This document shows, one piece after another, positions 29,276 to 38,565 of a stretch of DNA of 64,000 bases. The stretch lies in contig NZ_VKOG01000005.1 of the NCBI RefSeq assembly GCF_007474545.1, forward strand, positions 118,124 through 182,123, given 5' to 3'. Below the pieces are notes generated by a model. It was given only the letters and a program-made list of their open reading frames with translations, had not been told where the DNA came from and did no database searches. The position numbers were made by a program, and so were the translations under genes. This DNA is from Chryseobacterium binzhouense (GTDB lineage: Bacteria; Bacteroidota; Bacteroidia; Flavobacteriales; Weeksellaceae). Position 1 is the stretch's first letter; the number at the start of each line of letters is the position of its first letter.

Positions 29276-29965
29276 CTAGCTTCTTCTGCTCATCAGAATT
29301 CTTAGGATATACCAGAACAAAAGCATAATTGAAGCAAAAAGCTGTAAAGAAGCACCTACATACTGGTCTGTCGAATAGGCATCCTTCAGTTTGCTGGTCT
29401 GATACAAAATAGTTGCAGAAGCAAGAATTACCATTCCCACAGAAAACCAAAGCCCAAGGTTGAAACCGAAAATCATTCCGGCAACGATCAATCCCAAAGC
29501 AATAAATCCTCCAATAGCAATAATGTTTCTTAGGAAGGAAAAATCTTTTTTGGATGTAAACGCTATAAAAGATATTCCCGAAAACATGGCTACAGTAAGT
29601 GTTGCTGCCTGAAAAATAACCTCTCCGCCTCCTGTATACGCCATCGCCATATACATCATCGGCAGAAAAATAATAGCCTGAAGCAGCACATAAACTCCCA
29701 ATCCGAAATATTGTGTAGATCTGCTTTGTGCAAGAGACCATTTTGTAGCTAAAAATGAAGCCAGCCAGAAAACTCCCAAAACCAAAAGCCAGCTGTATCT
29801 CTGCCCTACCATCATATAAATCATTTCGGCAGGAACTACGTTTAGCAATATAGTTTCTACTGCAATAAATGCAACAATTGCCAAAGCAACGTGCAGGTAA
29901 GTTTTTTTGTAAAATTCAGCTTTTTCAACATCTGTAGAATAAGTTACCAAAGAATCATTCATCAT
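29276..29965 (-). CDS. Bax inhibitor-1/YccA family membrane protein
   Basis: The 229-residue protein has seven hydrophobic helices and a short cytoplasmic N-terminus, matching the BI-1/YccA (UPF0005) family; YccA in E. coli interacts with FtsH and homologues can carry calcium. The C-terminal region contains SLQLFASIMLLFWYILRILMSRRS. A small secreted-protein gene lies 17 bp upstream on the same strand and may be cotranscribed. Confidence 0.88.
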   Translation of the reverse strand: MMNDSLVTYSTDVEKAEFYKKTYLHVALAIVAFIAVETILLNVVPAEMIYMMVGQRYSWLLVLGVFWLASFLATKWSLAQSRSTQYFGLGVYVLLQAIIFLPMMYMAMAYTGGGEVIFQAATLTVAMFSGISFIAFTSKKDFSFLRNIIAIGGFIALGLIVAGMIFGFNLGLWFSVGMVILASATILYQTSKLKDAYSTDQYVGASLQLFASIMLLFWYILRILMSRRS

Positions 29966-29982
29966 ATCTATATATTATATTT

Positions 29983-30399
29983 TTATTTGCTGTAATACGG
30001 TATTATTTTTTTGATTTTTCCGTCATTCTGAAATACAACAGTAATTATATCTGTTGGTGAAACCGATAAGTCGGATTCATATTTGTATTGAACAGCAGGA
30101 TACATTGCACCATCAATTTCAATATTTCCGGTTTGATATATTTTCATTTTTCTTTCAAAACTGATTCCTCCTGAAAGATTTTGAACCAAAAGATCAGAGT
30201 TATCTGCCTTTAGCTGATCAGAAATTAGGCGGCTTGCCTGATTTTTATCCGATTTTTTCAATGCAGTAACCAAATCAAAAAACGATTGATTGTACGCTTC
30301 TACTCTATCTTTTGGCAAATCTGCCTTTTGAATTTTTATATTCTGTGCAGAAAAAAAAGAAACTGTCAGTAAAAAAACAATAATGCCTGATATTTTCAT
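29983..30399 (-). CDS. Small secreted hypothetical protein
   Basis: The 138-residue protein has a signal peptide (MKISGIIVFLLTVSFFSAQ) and a cystatin/NTF2-like mixed fold impression: a helix (DRVEAYNQSFFDLVTALKKSDKNQASRLISDQLKA) followed by beta strands to the end. No family is recognised with certainty. It lies between the acyl-CoA reductase and BI-1 genes on the same strand. Confidence 0.65.
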   Translation of the reverse strand: MKISGIIVFLLTVSFFSAQNIKIQKADLPKDRVEAYNQSFFDLVTALKKSDKNQASRLISDQLKADNSDLLVQNLSGGISFERKMKIYQTGNIEIDGAMYPAVQYKYESDLSVSPTDIITVVFQNDGKIKKIIPYYSK

Positions 30400-30441
30400 T
30401 CTAAATCATGTTTAAAACCGACTAAATTTAATGAAAATAAA

Positions 30442-31476
30442 TCAGATAACCTCCAGAAATTTCATAGTATCCACATTATCAGCATAAGTATCTAATCCTG
30501 GATTCTGCGCTTCACCAAAAGAAACTGAATTGAATCCGAGCTCATCTTTTGCTACCACACACTGAATATTTTCTTCGTTTTCAGCGATAAAACTTTTCAC
30601 TTCATCCAGAGAATCGTATCTGCTGAAATTAATAACAGAAAGCGGACTGAATAATTTATCGTCCTCCTTCAGCATTACAAAATTATTATCCCAGAATTTA
30701 TCCTGATTCAAAAGGTAAATCGCTCTGTTGTAATCGTAATTATTAGCGTATTTATTGTGGTTAATCACGTCCTGAAATTCAATAAAGCTTTCAAATAATC
30801 TGTCAATCAAAAAATCTTTGGGAATAAAAATTCTTGTTACATTTCTGCATCCCAAACCAAAGTACTGGAAAATATCTTTAGCTAAAAGCTTTAGTTCAGT
30901 TTCGGTTTCGTCTCCTTTCAGAACAGATACAGAAGTTCTGTTTTTCCTGATAATATTGAGATGATTTTTAAAGTAAAATTCAAGATATCTTGCCGTGTTG
31001 TTACTTCCTGTAGCTATTACTGCATCAAAACTTTCGAGTCTCTCCACCAGCTCAAAAATAATGGGTTCTTCAGAAAACTCATTCCATTTCTTTAATAAAA
31101 AAGGAATCATCAGTTTGTCTTTTGATGAAAGTTTTATCAGAGGAATATGGTTGCTGAGTATAACCGAAATTACATCATGCCACCCAACCAGCGGAATATT
31201 TCCTGCTAAAATAAGTCCGACTTTTTTGGAAGTTTTGGTAAGAGAATAATTACCAAGCCATTTGTTCAAATTTTCCACCGTCATCAATTCTGCCCACTGC
31301 TTCAATGCATACTTTTGATTTTCAATGGTAAACCAAGGGTTTTCAATTTCAGATCTTTTTAAAACACCCTCAAATTCGGCATCATTATCGTTAAAAAGCT
31401 CTGATTCTTTTGCTAAAAAGTCTGTGATATACCGGCTTAGCCTGCTGAGTCCTAAAACTCTTTTTTCGTTGTTCAT
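30442..31476 (-). CDS. Acyl-CoA reductase, LuxC-like
   Basis: The 344-residue protein matches the LuxC/acyl-CoA reductase family (PF05893 type): nucleotide-binding LILAGNIPLVGWHDVISVIL, a glycine-rich VIATGSNNTARYLEFYF, and a likely catalytic cysteine near residue 209 in YFGLGCRNVTRIFIP. It would reduce an acyl-CoA to the aldehyde with NAD(P)H. It is divergent from a ferredoxin gene, with 59 bp between starts; this head-to-head pairing recurs in Bacteroidota and suggests shared control or electron supply. Confidence 0.85.
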   Translation of the reverse strand: MNNEKRVLGLSRLSRYITDFLAKESELFNDNDAEFEGVLKRSEIENPWFTIENQKYALKQWAELMTVENLNKWLGNYSLTKTSKKVGLILAGNIPLVGWHDVISVILSNHIPLIKLSSKDKLMIPFLLKKWNEFSEEPIIFELVERLESFDAVIATGSNNTARYLEFYFKNHLNIIRKNRTSVSVLKGDETETELKLLAKDIFQYFGLGCRNVTRIFIPKDFLIDRLFESFIEFQDVINHNKYANNYDYNRAIYLLNQDKFWDNNFVMLKEDDKLFSPLSVINFSRYDSLDEVKSFIAENEENIQCVVAKDELGFNSVSFGEAQNPGLDTYADNVDTMKFLEVI

Positions 31477-31535
31477 AATTACTGCAAAATTGGGGAATAT
31501 TTTGTAATTTTGTGCAAATTTAAAAAAAATTAGCG

Positions 31536-31886
31536 ATGGCTATTAAAATAACTGATGAGTGCATTAACTGCGGAGCCTGCGAACCGGAATGTCCCAATAA
31601 TGCAATTTATGAAGGAGCAGTAGACTGGAAAGCTTCAGACGGTACCGAACTTTCAGGAATTGTTACTCTGCCTTCAGGTCTTACGGTAGATGCCAACTCA
31701 CCGCAGGAACCTGTAAGTGACGATGTTTACTTTATCGTTACAGACAAATGTACTGAGTGCAAAGGATTTCACGAAGAGCCACAGTGTGCCGCAGTCTGCC
31801 CTGTAGATTGCTGTGTTCCGGATGAAGATCATGTAGAATCTGAGGAAGCCTTACTGAATAAAAAAGCATTTTTACACGGTGAATAA
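31536..31886 (+). CDS. 4Fe-4S dicluster ferredoxin
   Basis: The 116-residue protein has two cysteine sets: C9-x2-C12-x2-C15-x3-C19-P at the N-terminus and CTECKGFHEEPQCAAVCPVDC in the second half, with an insertion between the clusters (WKASDGTELSG). It carries electrons at low potential in the cytoplasm. A TAATTTTG box at 31505-31512 lies 23 nt before the start. A terminator follows directly after the stop. Confidence 0.93.
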   Translation: MAIKITDECINCGACEPECPNNAIYEGAVDWKASDGTELSGIVTLPSGLTVDANSPQEPVSDDVYFIVTDKCTECKGFHEEPQCAAVCPVDCCVPDEDHVESEEALLNKKAFLHGE

Positions 31887-31892
31887 ATACTG

Positions 31893-31922
31893 CCGTCTCA
31901 TCCAACATGAGACGGTTTTTTG
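31893..31922 (+). terminator. Terminator of the ferredoxin gene
   Basis: A perfect 9-bp stem (CCGTCTCAT / ATGAGACGG) with a 5-nt loop is followed by seven T residues. Confidence 0.88.
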
Positions 31923-32004
31923 ATTTTTACGGATAAATCACAATCAAAATATATTATAAATAAATGCTGATCTTAAGGTGAGAAGCAATTTAAAAACAGC
32001 AAAA

Positions 32005-33069
32005 ATGAGCAAAAAACATAATTTCAGTGCAGGACCATGCATTTTACCACAGGAAGTATTTGAAAAATCGGCAGCAGCTATTTTAGATTTTAACGGAATT
32101 GGCTTATCTATTCTGGAAATATCTCACAGAAGCAAAGATTTTGTAGCGGTAATGGATGAAGCTCGTGCCATTGTGAAAAGACTGATGAATCTGGGCGACG
32201 AATATGAAGTTTTGTATCTGGGCGGCGGAGCAAGTCTTCAGTTTGCCATGGTTCCGTACAATCTGATGAAAGTAGGCGGAAAAGCAGCTTATCTTGATAC
32301 CGGAACATGGGCTGCAGGAGCCATTAAAGAAGCTAAGAAAGTAGGAAATGTGGACATTGTAGGTTCTTCTAAGGAAGAAAATTACTCATTTATACCAAAA
32401 GATTATAAAGTAGGTGCTGAATACGATTATTTTCACTGCACTTCCAACAATACAATTTACGGAACCCAGATGAAAACCTTTCCGGAAACGGACACATTGA
32501 TGGTTTGTGATATGAGTTCTGATATTTTTTCAAGACAGCTTGATTTTTCAAAATTTGATTTGATATATGCCGGAGCTCAGAAAAACATGGGTCCTGCAGG
32601 AGTAACTTTAGTCGTAATTAAAAAAGAGATTCTCGAAAAAACAGGAAGAGAAAATATTCCTTCTTACTTTGATTATGCGCAGCATATCAGTAAAGAATCT
32701 ATGTTGAATACCCCTCCTGTATTCCCGGTATATGCATCTCTATTAACTTTACAATATCTTGAGAACAACGGCGGAATTGCAGCAGCAGAAGCTAGAAATG
32801 AAGCTAAAGCTAAATTGCTTTACGACGAAATTGATTCCAATCCTCTGTTTGAGACTTTTTGTGTGAAAGAAGACCGTTCTCTCATGAATATATCTTTTAA
32901 GCTGCTTGATGAAACTAAGAAAGAAGAATTTGATGCAGCATGGAAAGCAGCCTCAATCAACGGACTGAATGGTCACAGAAGTTTGGGAGGTTACCGTGCA
33001 AGTATCTACAATGCTATGCCTATTGAAAGTGTACAGGTTCTTGTAGATGTGATGAGATCAATAAAATAG
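32005..33069 (+). CDS. serC: Phosphoserine aminotransferase
   Basis: SerC converts 3-phosphohydroxypyruvate and glutamate to phosphoserine, the second step of serine synthesis; it is PLP-dependent. From ATG 32005 (MSKKHNFSAGPCILPQEVFE) it has 354 residues. The motif NFSAGP, LGGGASLQFAMVP and the PLP-lysine context YAGAQKNMGPAGV are clear. serA follows 115 bp downstream and a DUF1015 gene after that, so the serine genes are grouped. Confidence 0.95.
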   Translation: MSKKHNFSAGPCILPQEVFEKSAAAILDFNGIGLSILEISHRSKDFVAVMDEARAIVKRLMNLGDEYEVLYLGGGASLQFAMVPYNLMKVGGKAAYLDTGTWAAGAIKEAKKVGNVDIVGSSKEENYSFIPKDYKVGAEYDYFHCTSNNTIYGTQMKTFPETDTLMVCDMSSDIFSRQLDFSKFDLIYAGAQKNMGPAGVTLVVIKKEILEKTGRENIPSYFDYAQHISKESMLNTPPVFPVYASLLTLQYLENNGGIAAAEARNEAKAKLLYDEIDSNPLFETFCVKEDRSLMNISFKLLDETKKEEFDAAWKAASINGLNGHRSLGGYRASIYNAMPIESVQVLVDVMRSIK

Positions 33070-33184
33070 GATTATCAATCTTAAATCTGATAAATAATTA
33101 ACATTATTTTAAAAATTCTTAATTTGCGCTTCAATTAAATATTTTTTAAATATTCAGTTTTATATATCAAAATTAAAATAAAAA

Positions 33185-34144
33185 ATGAGAGTTTTAGCTA
33201 ACGATGGAATTTCAAAAGCCGGAGAAATTGCTTTAAAAGATGCAGGAATTGAATTGCTCGAAAACAGAGTTGCTCAGGATCATGTCATCAATTTCATCAA
33301 CGAAAATAATGTAGATGTGCTTTTGGTAAGAAGCGCAACCAAAGTTAGACAAGACTTGATAGACGCTTGTCCCAATCTTAAAATCGTAGGAAGAGGCGGT
33401 ATCGGAATGGATAATATTGATGTAGAGTATGCCATTGAGAAAGGACTGTATGTCATTAATACGCCTACTGCTTCATCAAAATCTGTTGCGGAGCTGGTTT
33501 TTGCTCACTTTTTTTCATTAGCCCGATTTTTACATGAGTCGAACAGACTGATGCCTTTAGAAGGAGAAACTCATTTTAATGCAATGAAAAAGTCTTTCAG
33601 CAACGCTTATGAACTGGCTGGTAAAACTTTAGGAGTGATTGGATTCGGAAGTATTGGGCAGGAAGTGGTAAAAATGGGGATTTCTTTAGGAATGAAAGTA
33701 AAAGTCCTTACCAGAAAACCAAGAACAGAGGTTTTAACCTTAGAGTTTTTTGACGGACAAAAAGTTAATTTTGAAATTACCTCTACCAATAACACCGATG
33801 AGTTTTTAAAAGATGCAGATTTTATAAGCATCAATACTCCGCAAACTACAGAATATATTATTGATACTCCTCAGTTTGAAAAAATGAAACACGGAGTTTA
33901 TATCGTTAACACAGCAAGAGGCGGAGTAATCAATGAAGTAACTTTGCTTGATTTTATAGAATCCGGTAAAGTAGCAGGAGCAGCATTGGATGTTTTTGAA
34001 AACGAACCGGCTCCGGAATTGATACTATTAATGAATCCCAACCTTTCTCTCTCCCCTCACCTCGGCGGAAATACTGTTGACGCACAAGAGAAAATAGGTA
34101 CTGAGCTAGCTAAACAAATAATCGAAATTAAAAAGAAACTATAA
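33185..34144 (+). CDS. serA: D-3-phosphoglycerate dehydrogenase, short form
   Basis: This NAD-dependent enzyme oxidises 3-phosphoglycerate, the first step of serine synthesis. The 319 residues contain the D-2-hydroxyacid dehydrogenase signature: VIGFGSIGQEV for NAD binding, NTARGGVINE, and the catalytic histidine in SPHLGGNTVDAQEKI. There is no C-terminal ACT domain, so serine feedback of the E. coli kind is not expected. Placement next to serC supports the assignment over other 2-hydroxyacid dehydrogenases. Confidence 0.92.
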   Translation: MRVLANDGISKAGEIALKDAGIELLENRVAQDHVINFINENNVDVLLVRSATKVRQDLIDACPNLKIVGRGGIGMDNIDVEYAIEKGLYVINTPTASSKSVAELVFAHFFSLARFLHESNRLMPLEGETHFNAMKKSFSNAYELAGKTLGVIGFGSIGQEVVKMGISLGMKVKVLTRKPRTEVLTLEFFDGQKVNFEITSTNNTDEFLKDADFISINTPQTTEYIIDTPQFEKMKHGVYIVNTARGGVINEVTLLDFIESGKVAGAALDVFENEPAPELILLMNPNLSLSPHLGGNTVDAQEKIGTELAKQIIEIKKKL

Positions 34145-34151
34145 CACATAT

Positions 34152-35396
34152 ATGCCTGTTTTTAAACCTTTCCGTGGAATAAGACCTCATAAGGATCATG
34201 AGGCTACATTTCCCACACATCCTTTAGATAACTATTCACAGAGCGAAATTTCAGAAAAAGCGCAAGTAGAAAAAACGTATATCAACATGATTAAACCTTA
34301 TGTTGTAAGCAAATCTAAGGATGTAGACCGGAATCTGAGGAAAATACGTTCTACTTTCGAAGAATTATTGGAGGAAAATGTTCTGGTTCAGGACAATTCT
34401 GCCTATTATCTTTACGAACAGATTTATCCCAACAAACAGGTTTTCAGAGGACTCCTGGGTTTATCAAGCATTGAAGATTTCTGGGCAGGGAAAATAAAAA
34501 GGCATGAAAGTACCATTCCGCAGAAAAAAGAAAAACTTGCACACTATCTTGAGAAGGTGAATCTTCAGGCAGAGCCGGTGCTCCTTACCTACCCTTCCAA
34601 TTCTAAGATAGAATTGCTGATGAATCATGAAGAAAAAAATGTTCCGATTTTTAACCATACAGACAGCGTAGGAATCAGACATAAAATCTGGAGAATTGAT
34701 AACCGCCTGAAGCTACAGCAGTTTAAGGAAGTAATTGATCAGATTGATTCTTTTTATATTGCAGACGGTCACCACAGAATCGGATCTACCGCACTTTATG
34801 CCAAACGGCTGAAAGAAAAAAATAAAAGACATAACGGTACAGAAGCTTACAATTTTGTATACAGTTTCATTGTATCCAATCAGTCGATTAAAATTCATGA
34901 TTATAACAGAATTGTCAGAAGTTTGGGAGATCTTTCAGGTGATGAATTTTTAAAGAGACTTGAAAAATATTTTCTTATTCACGAAAAAGGTGAAACACCG
35001 TACTACCCTTCCCAGAAATTTCACATTTCTATGTATATGGAAGGTAAATTTTATTCATTACACGTAAAACATGACCTGAGATCTCAGGAAATGTCATTGG
35101 ATAATCTGGATCATCATATTTTAGACAAATATATCATTAATGATATTTTAAATATTGAAGATTCTGACAGTTCAGACGAAATATCTTATGTAAAAGGAAC
35201 ATCAGACATTGCAGGAATCAATCTTCTAAAAGAAAAGGTAGATAATGGCGAAGGTAAAGTAGGGTTTGGTATATATCCGGTAAGCTTTAATGATATGATT
35301 AAAATTTCAGATCTGAAGCTGAGAATGCCTCCGAAGTGTACATTTATAGAACCAAAACTGATCACAGCTTTATTAATGTACGATATGAAGCAATAA
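34152..35396 (+). CDS. DUF1015 family protein
   Basis: The 414-residue protein matches DUF1015: the N-terminal FKPFRGIRPHKD, a middle part with EDFWAGKIKRHE, and the conserved IADGHHRIGSTALYAKRL around residue 200, a motif seen in ParB/Srx-like nucleotide-handling proteins. It starts 7 bp after serA and is almost certainly cotranscribed. Linkage to serA/serC recurs in Bacteroidota; a role in serine metabolism (a SerK-like kinase has been described in related DUF1015/ParB-like proteins) is plausible but is my inference. Confidence 0.82.
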   Translation: MPVFKPFRGIRPHKDHEATFPTHPLDNYSQSEISEKAQVEKTYINMIKPYVVSKSKDVDRNLRKIRSTFEELLEENVLVQDNSAYYLYEQIYPNKQVFRGLLGLSSIEDFWAGKIKRHESTIPQKKEKLAHYLEKVNLQAEPVLLTYPSNSKIELLMNHEEKNVPIFNHTDSVGIRHKIWRIDNRLKLQQFKEVIDQIDSFYIADGHHRIGSTALYAKRLKEKNKRHNGTEAYNFVYSFIVSNQSIKIHDYNRIVRSLGDLSGDEFLKRLEKYFLIHEKGETPYYPSQKFHISMYMEGKFYSLHVKHDLRSQEMSLDNLDHHILDKYIINDILNIEDSDSSDEISYVKGTSDIAGINLLKEKVDNGEGKVGFGIYPVSFNDMIKISDLKLRMPPKCTFIEPKLITALLMYDMKQ

Positions 35397-35449
35397 TTAT
35401 CTGTTTTTTTGTTTATTTTTATACTCCGAAAAGAAAACGGTCAGTAAAA

Positions 35450-36850
35450 ATGAAAAAAATCTTACTCATCATACTTCCACTCTTTTTGAGTGGATTTTTA
35501 TTTTCACAAAAAAAATATCCTGCCAAAAAGCAAAAACAGATACCTAAATTTAATTATCAGGAAGAATTTAAGAAAATTTCAGATGAAGTTTTCCTTCATG
35601 GTACGGCGTACGATAATCTGGGCGAACTTACCAAAGGAATTGGAGCAAGATTCAGTGCTACTCCGGGATATGCAAAAGCTACCGAATGGGCAGAAAAAAA
35701 ACTAAAAGAAGCAGGAGCAGAAAATGTGTGGAAACAGGAGGTAAAAGTTCCGATCTGGGTTCGGGGAAAAGAATCTTTACAGATCAAAACCTCATCCGGT
35801 GACTGGAAAAATGTGAGGATGTTGTCTTTCGGAAATTCAGAAGGGACAAAAGGTAAAGATCTGATTGCCGATATTCTTTTGGTAAATACTGCACAGGAAC
35901 TGGTAAATCTCACTACTGCACAGGTAAAGGATAAAATCATATTTGTAAACTATATGATAGATCCTACCATCATCAATACTACAGATTCTTATCTGATTGC
36001 TGCTAAATCTAAACTATTATCGGCATCGGTAATCGGTAAAAAAGGTGCAAAAGCATTAATCATCCGTTCATTAACGACCGCTTCAGATGATATTCCGCAT
36101 GCAAAAATGATTTATTACGAACCAGATGATAAAGCAAGAATTCCGGCTTTAACAATAGGTGTAAAATCTGCTGACGAACTGGAAAAACTCCTGAAAACCC
36201 AAACGGTGAAAGCTAAAATCAATATGACGGCAGAATTAAAGGGTGAAACCATCAATCATAATATTATCGGTGAGATTCCGGGTAAAAAAGACAGCAAAAT
36301 AATACTTATTGGCGCACAGCTGGATTCCTGGGATTTTGCCGAAGGAGCTCATGATGACGGAGCCGGAGTAGCACAGTCTATTGAGGTTCTTCGCACATTT
36401 AAAGCATTGGGATATGATAACAACCATACTCTGAGAATAGTATTGTATGCCAACAGCGAAAATGGCGGTCAAGGACGGGATATGTATGAAGCTCAGGCAA
36501 AAAAGAAAGATGAAAAACACATTTTTGCTTTGGGGACAGATGCAGGAGGTTACTCTCCACGAGGTTTTTCTCTTGATATGTCACCCCAGAGAAGAAAGCT
36601 TATATTTGAATGGAAAAATTATTTTCTGCCTTATGGAGTATATGATTTTGGACAGACAGATGCCATTCAGGATATTGCGCCCTTAAAAAAGCTGAGTATT
36701 CCTCTTGCGGAGCTTGTTGTAGATACTCAGAGATATTTTGATTATCACCATTCAGAAAAAGATACTTTTGACAAAGTCAGCAAAAGAGAGCTGCTTTTAG
36801 GAGCCGTAGTGATGACACAAATGATTTTTATGATTGATAAAAACTGGTAA
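35450..36850 (+). CDS. Secreted M28-family metallopeptidase with PA domain
   Basis: From ATG 35450 the protein has 466 residues with a signal peptide (MKKILLIILPLFLSGFLFSQ). A protease-associated insert lies near residues 130-260 (IPALTIGVKSADEL). The catalytic domain shows the M28 zinc ligands in LDSWDFAEGAHDDGAGV, NSENGGQGRDMY, TDAGGYSPRGF and DYHHSEKDTFDKV, resembling carboxypeptidase Q-like exopeptidases. The glutamate preceding a zinc ligand appears as SENG instead of the more usual EENG. I do not use the longer frame from 35336, which overlaps the DUF1015 gene. Confidence 0.88.
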   Translation: MKKILLIILPLFLSGFLFSQKKYPAKKQKQIPKFNYQEEFKKISDEVFLHGTAYDNLGELTKGIGARFSATPGYAKATEWAEKKLKEAGAENVWKQEVKVPIWVRGKESLQIKTSSGDWKNVRMLSFGNSEGTKGKDLIADILLVNTAQELVNLTTAQVKDKIIFVNYMIDPTIINTTDSYLIAAKSKLLSASVIGKKGAKALIIRSLTTASDDIPHAKMIYYEPDDKARIPALTIGVKSADELEKLLKTQTVKAKINMTAELKGETINHNIIGEIPGKKDSKIILIGAQLDSWDFAEGAHDDGAGVAQSIEVLRTFKALGYDNNHTLRIVLYANSENGGQGRDMYEAQAKKKDEKHIFALGTDAGGYSPRGFSLDMSPQRRKLIFEWKNYFLPYGVYDFGQTDAIQDIAPLKKLSIPLAELVVDTQRYFDYHHSEKDTFDKVSKRELLLGAVVMTQMIFMIDKNW

Positions 36851-36872
36851 TGAAAAATATTACAAAATTTTC

Positions 36873-36903
36873 TTGGTCAAAATAAAAAAACATTTTATAT
36901 TTG
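36873..36903 (+). promoter_or_regulatory. Promoter of the tRNA-Ser gene
   Basis: TTG (36873-36875), a 20-nt spacer and TATATTTG (36896-36903) match the Bacteroidota promoter; the tRNA begins 35 nt further on. Confidence 0.75.
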
Positions 36904-36937
36904 CACCACTGAAAACAACGATATAATCGGAGTTTAG

Positions 36938-37025
36938 GGAGAGTTGGCAGAGTGGTCGATTGCGGCAGTCTTGAAAACTGTTGACTGTAACAGGTCCGGG
37001 GGTTCGAATCCCTCACTCTCCGCCA
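36938..37025 (+). tRNA. tRNA-Ser (anticodon UGA), CCA encoded; island integration site
   Basis: The gene folds as a class II tRNA: acceptor GGAGAGT pairs with ACTCTCC, the anticodon loop CTTGAAA has TGA at 36972-36974, a long variable arm follows, and the T-arm is GGGGGTTCGAATCCCTC. The discriminator G is followed by an encoded CCA at 37023-37025. Its 3' end and terminator are repeated at 55828-55903, marking it as the attachment site of the island that follows. Confidence 0.95.
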
Positions 37026-37082
37026 GGTTAGAAACCAAAATAAGCTAAAACGCTGTAAACATCAATGTTTACAGCGTTTTTT
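37007..37082 (+). repeat. attL: 76-bp direct repeat at the tRNA-Ser 3' end
   Basis: The first 20 bases (AATCCCTCACTCTCCGCCAG) are the tRNA 3' end. After four variable bases (GTTA) a 52-base block covers the tRNA terminator. The copy at 55828-55903 is identical except for the four variable bases (TTGG there). This is the left boundary of the island. Confidence 0.88.
37047..37082 (+). terminator. Terminator of tRNA-Ser
   Basis: A 16-bp perfect stem (AAAACGCTGTAAACAT / ATGTTTACAGCGTTTT) with a 2-nt central gap and a T run; the loop must open a few pairs. The same hairpin is repeated at the right end of the island. Confidence 0.88.
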
Positions 37083-37112
37083 GTTTCAGCGCAGTATCAA
37101 AAAAAAAACAAA

Positions 37113-37178
37113 ATAGGTCACGATTTATATGTCCTATTTCGTGTCCCATTCAAAAAATCACAAAAATGGGTCACGAAA
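37113..37178. repeat. Cluster of TCACGA-type repeats inside the left end of the island
   Basis: TTTCGTGTCCCATT (37137-37150) and AATGGGTCACGAAA (37165-37178) form a 14-bp inverted repeat with one mismatch, and a third related copy (TAGGTCACGA) starts near 37114. They lie between attL and the integrase gene, where recombinase or excisionase arm sites are expected. The assignment as binding sites is inference. Confidence 0.5.
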
Positions 37179-37277
37179 AATCAAGGAAAGCCTGACCAAT
37201 AGGCAGTCTAGCGATTGTACATCTTGCAAAAAGTGGTAACAAAAAGTAAATTATTAATCAATTAAAGTTATCACACA

Positions 37278-38494
37278 ATGAACAAAACATTCAACCTGTT
37301 ATTCTTCATCAAAAAGAATAAGATCAGAACAAACGGAACCGCTCCCATCTACTTACGAATTACGATAGACGGCAAGGCAGCAGATATTGCTGCTAAAAGA
37401 TATATCGATCCGAAGAAATGGGATGTTAAAGCACACAAGGCATTAGGAAATACTCAAGAAACCAAAACGCTGAATCTTTATCTAAAACTTTGGAACAGAA
37501 AGTTTACGATTTCCACTACCTGATGCTAAAAGAAGAAAACTTTGTAACTGCAGAGAGTTTAAAATCTAAACTGCTTGGAACGGATATTGAGCAAAGAATG
37601 CTTATTCCGATATTCCAGGAGCATAATGATAAAGTGGAAGCCCTAGTCGGTCAGGATTTCGCCCCGGGAACATTGGAGCGTTACAAAACGTCATTAAAGC
37701 ATACACAGGAATTCATTAACTGGAAGTACAAAACTTCTGATATTGACATTACGGAAATCGATCACGGTTTTATTAGCGATTATGATTTCTGGCTGCGAAG
37801 TGTAAGAAAATGCGGAAATAATACGGCTGTGAAATACCTCAAGAATTTCAAAAAGATCATCCGATTATGTATGGCGCACGGCTGGATCACGAAAGATCCT
37901 TTTCTGGGCTATAAAGCAAAAGTAAAAGCTGTAGAACGTCCTTATCTTACCAAAGAAGAAATTCAGATGATCTACGAAAAGGAATTTGCATCTGACCGAT
38001 TGAGCCAGGTTCGCGATATTTTTCTTTTCAGCTGTTATACCGGCCTGGCTTATGTGGATGTCAAGCAATTGTCAAAATCTAACATCAATGTCGGGATTGA
38101 TGGTGACCAATGGATTTTTACCCATCGTCAAAAGACCGATACCTCAACCAGAGTTCCACTATTGCCTTTAGCTCAGGAAATGGTTTTAAAATATGAGAAT
38201 CATCCGCAGTGCGTCAATTCAGACATTCTGTTTCCTGTTCTCAGCAATCAGAAAATGAATTCTTATCTGAAAGAAATTGCGAGTATCTGCGGTATCAATA
38301 AAGATTTGACTTTCCATATCGCAAGGCATACGTTTGCTACTACCATCACTTTGTCCAATGGTGTTCCTATTGAAAGTGTAAGTAAAATGCTTGGTCATAC
38401 GAATATAAAAACTACTCAGCATTATGCGAAGATCCTGGATAAGAAAGTGAGTGATGATATGGCGGTTTTAAGGGATCGGCTTAAAACTAAATAA
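37278..38494 (+). pseudogene. Tyrosine-type integrase (Bacteroidota conjugative-transposon type), frameshifted
   Basis: Two overlapping frames encode one recombinase. The first (37278-37523) gives an N-terminal arm-binding domain ending NLYLKLWNRK; the second picks up as KTLEQKVYDFHY and carries the catalytic domain. Adding one A in CTAAAACTTTGG (near 37481-37487) restores one 405-residue protein, the usual size. The catalytic part has CYTGLAYVDV (with Ala where many families have the first Arg, as I recall for Bacteroidota integrases), HIARHTFA (His-x-x-Arg) and LGHTNIKTTQHYAK with the nucleophile Tyr. It sits directly inside attL. Either the gene is inactivated or one base was lost in sequencing. 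Confidence 0.85.
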
Positions 38495-38513
38495 TGGATA
38501 AGGATAGTTGAAT

Positions 38514-38559
38514 TTAGTCAATACTAATTTGAATATAACTGTCATTAAGTATTGACTAA
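38514..38559. terminator. Inverted repeat between convergent integrase and DUF262 genes
   Basis: A perfect 12-bp inverted repeat (TTAGTCAATACT / AGTATTGACTAA) spans a 22-nt loop. It lies between two convergent genes and may end both transcripts, although no long T run follows. Confidence 0.5.
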
Positions 38560-38565
38560 TTCATC

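Noticed and set aside
29271-29741. 156-codon minus-strand frame overlapping the BI-1 gene
   Set aside because: Out of frame with the convincing BI-1 membrane protein; rich in Cys, Tyr and Arg, as expected of a shadow.
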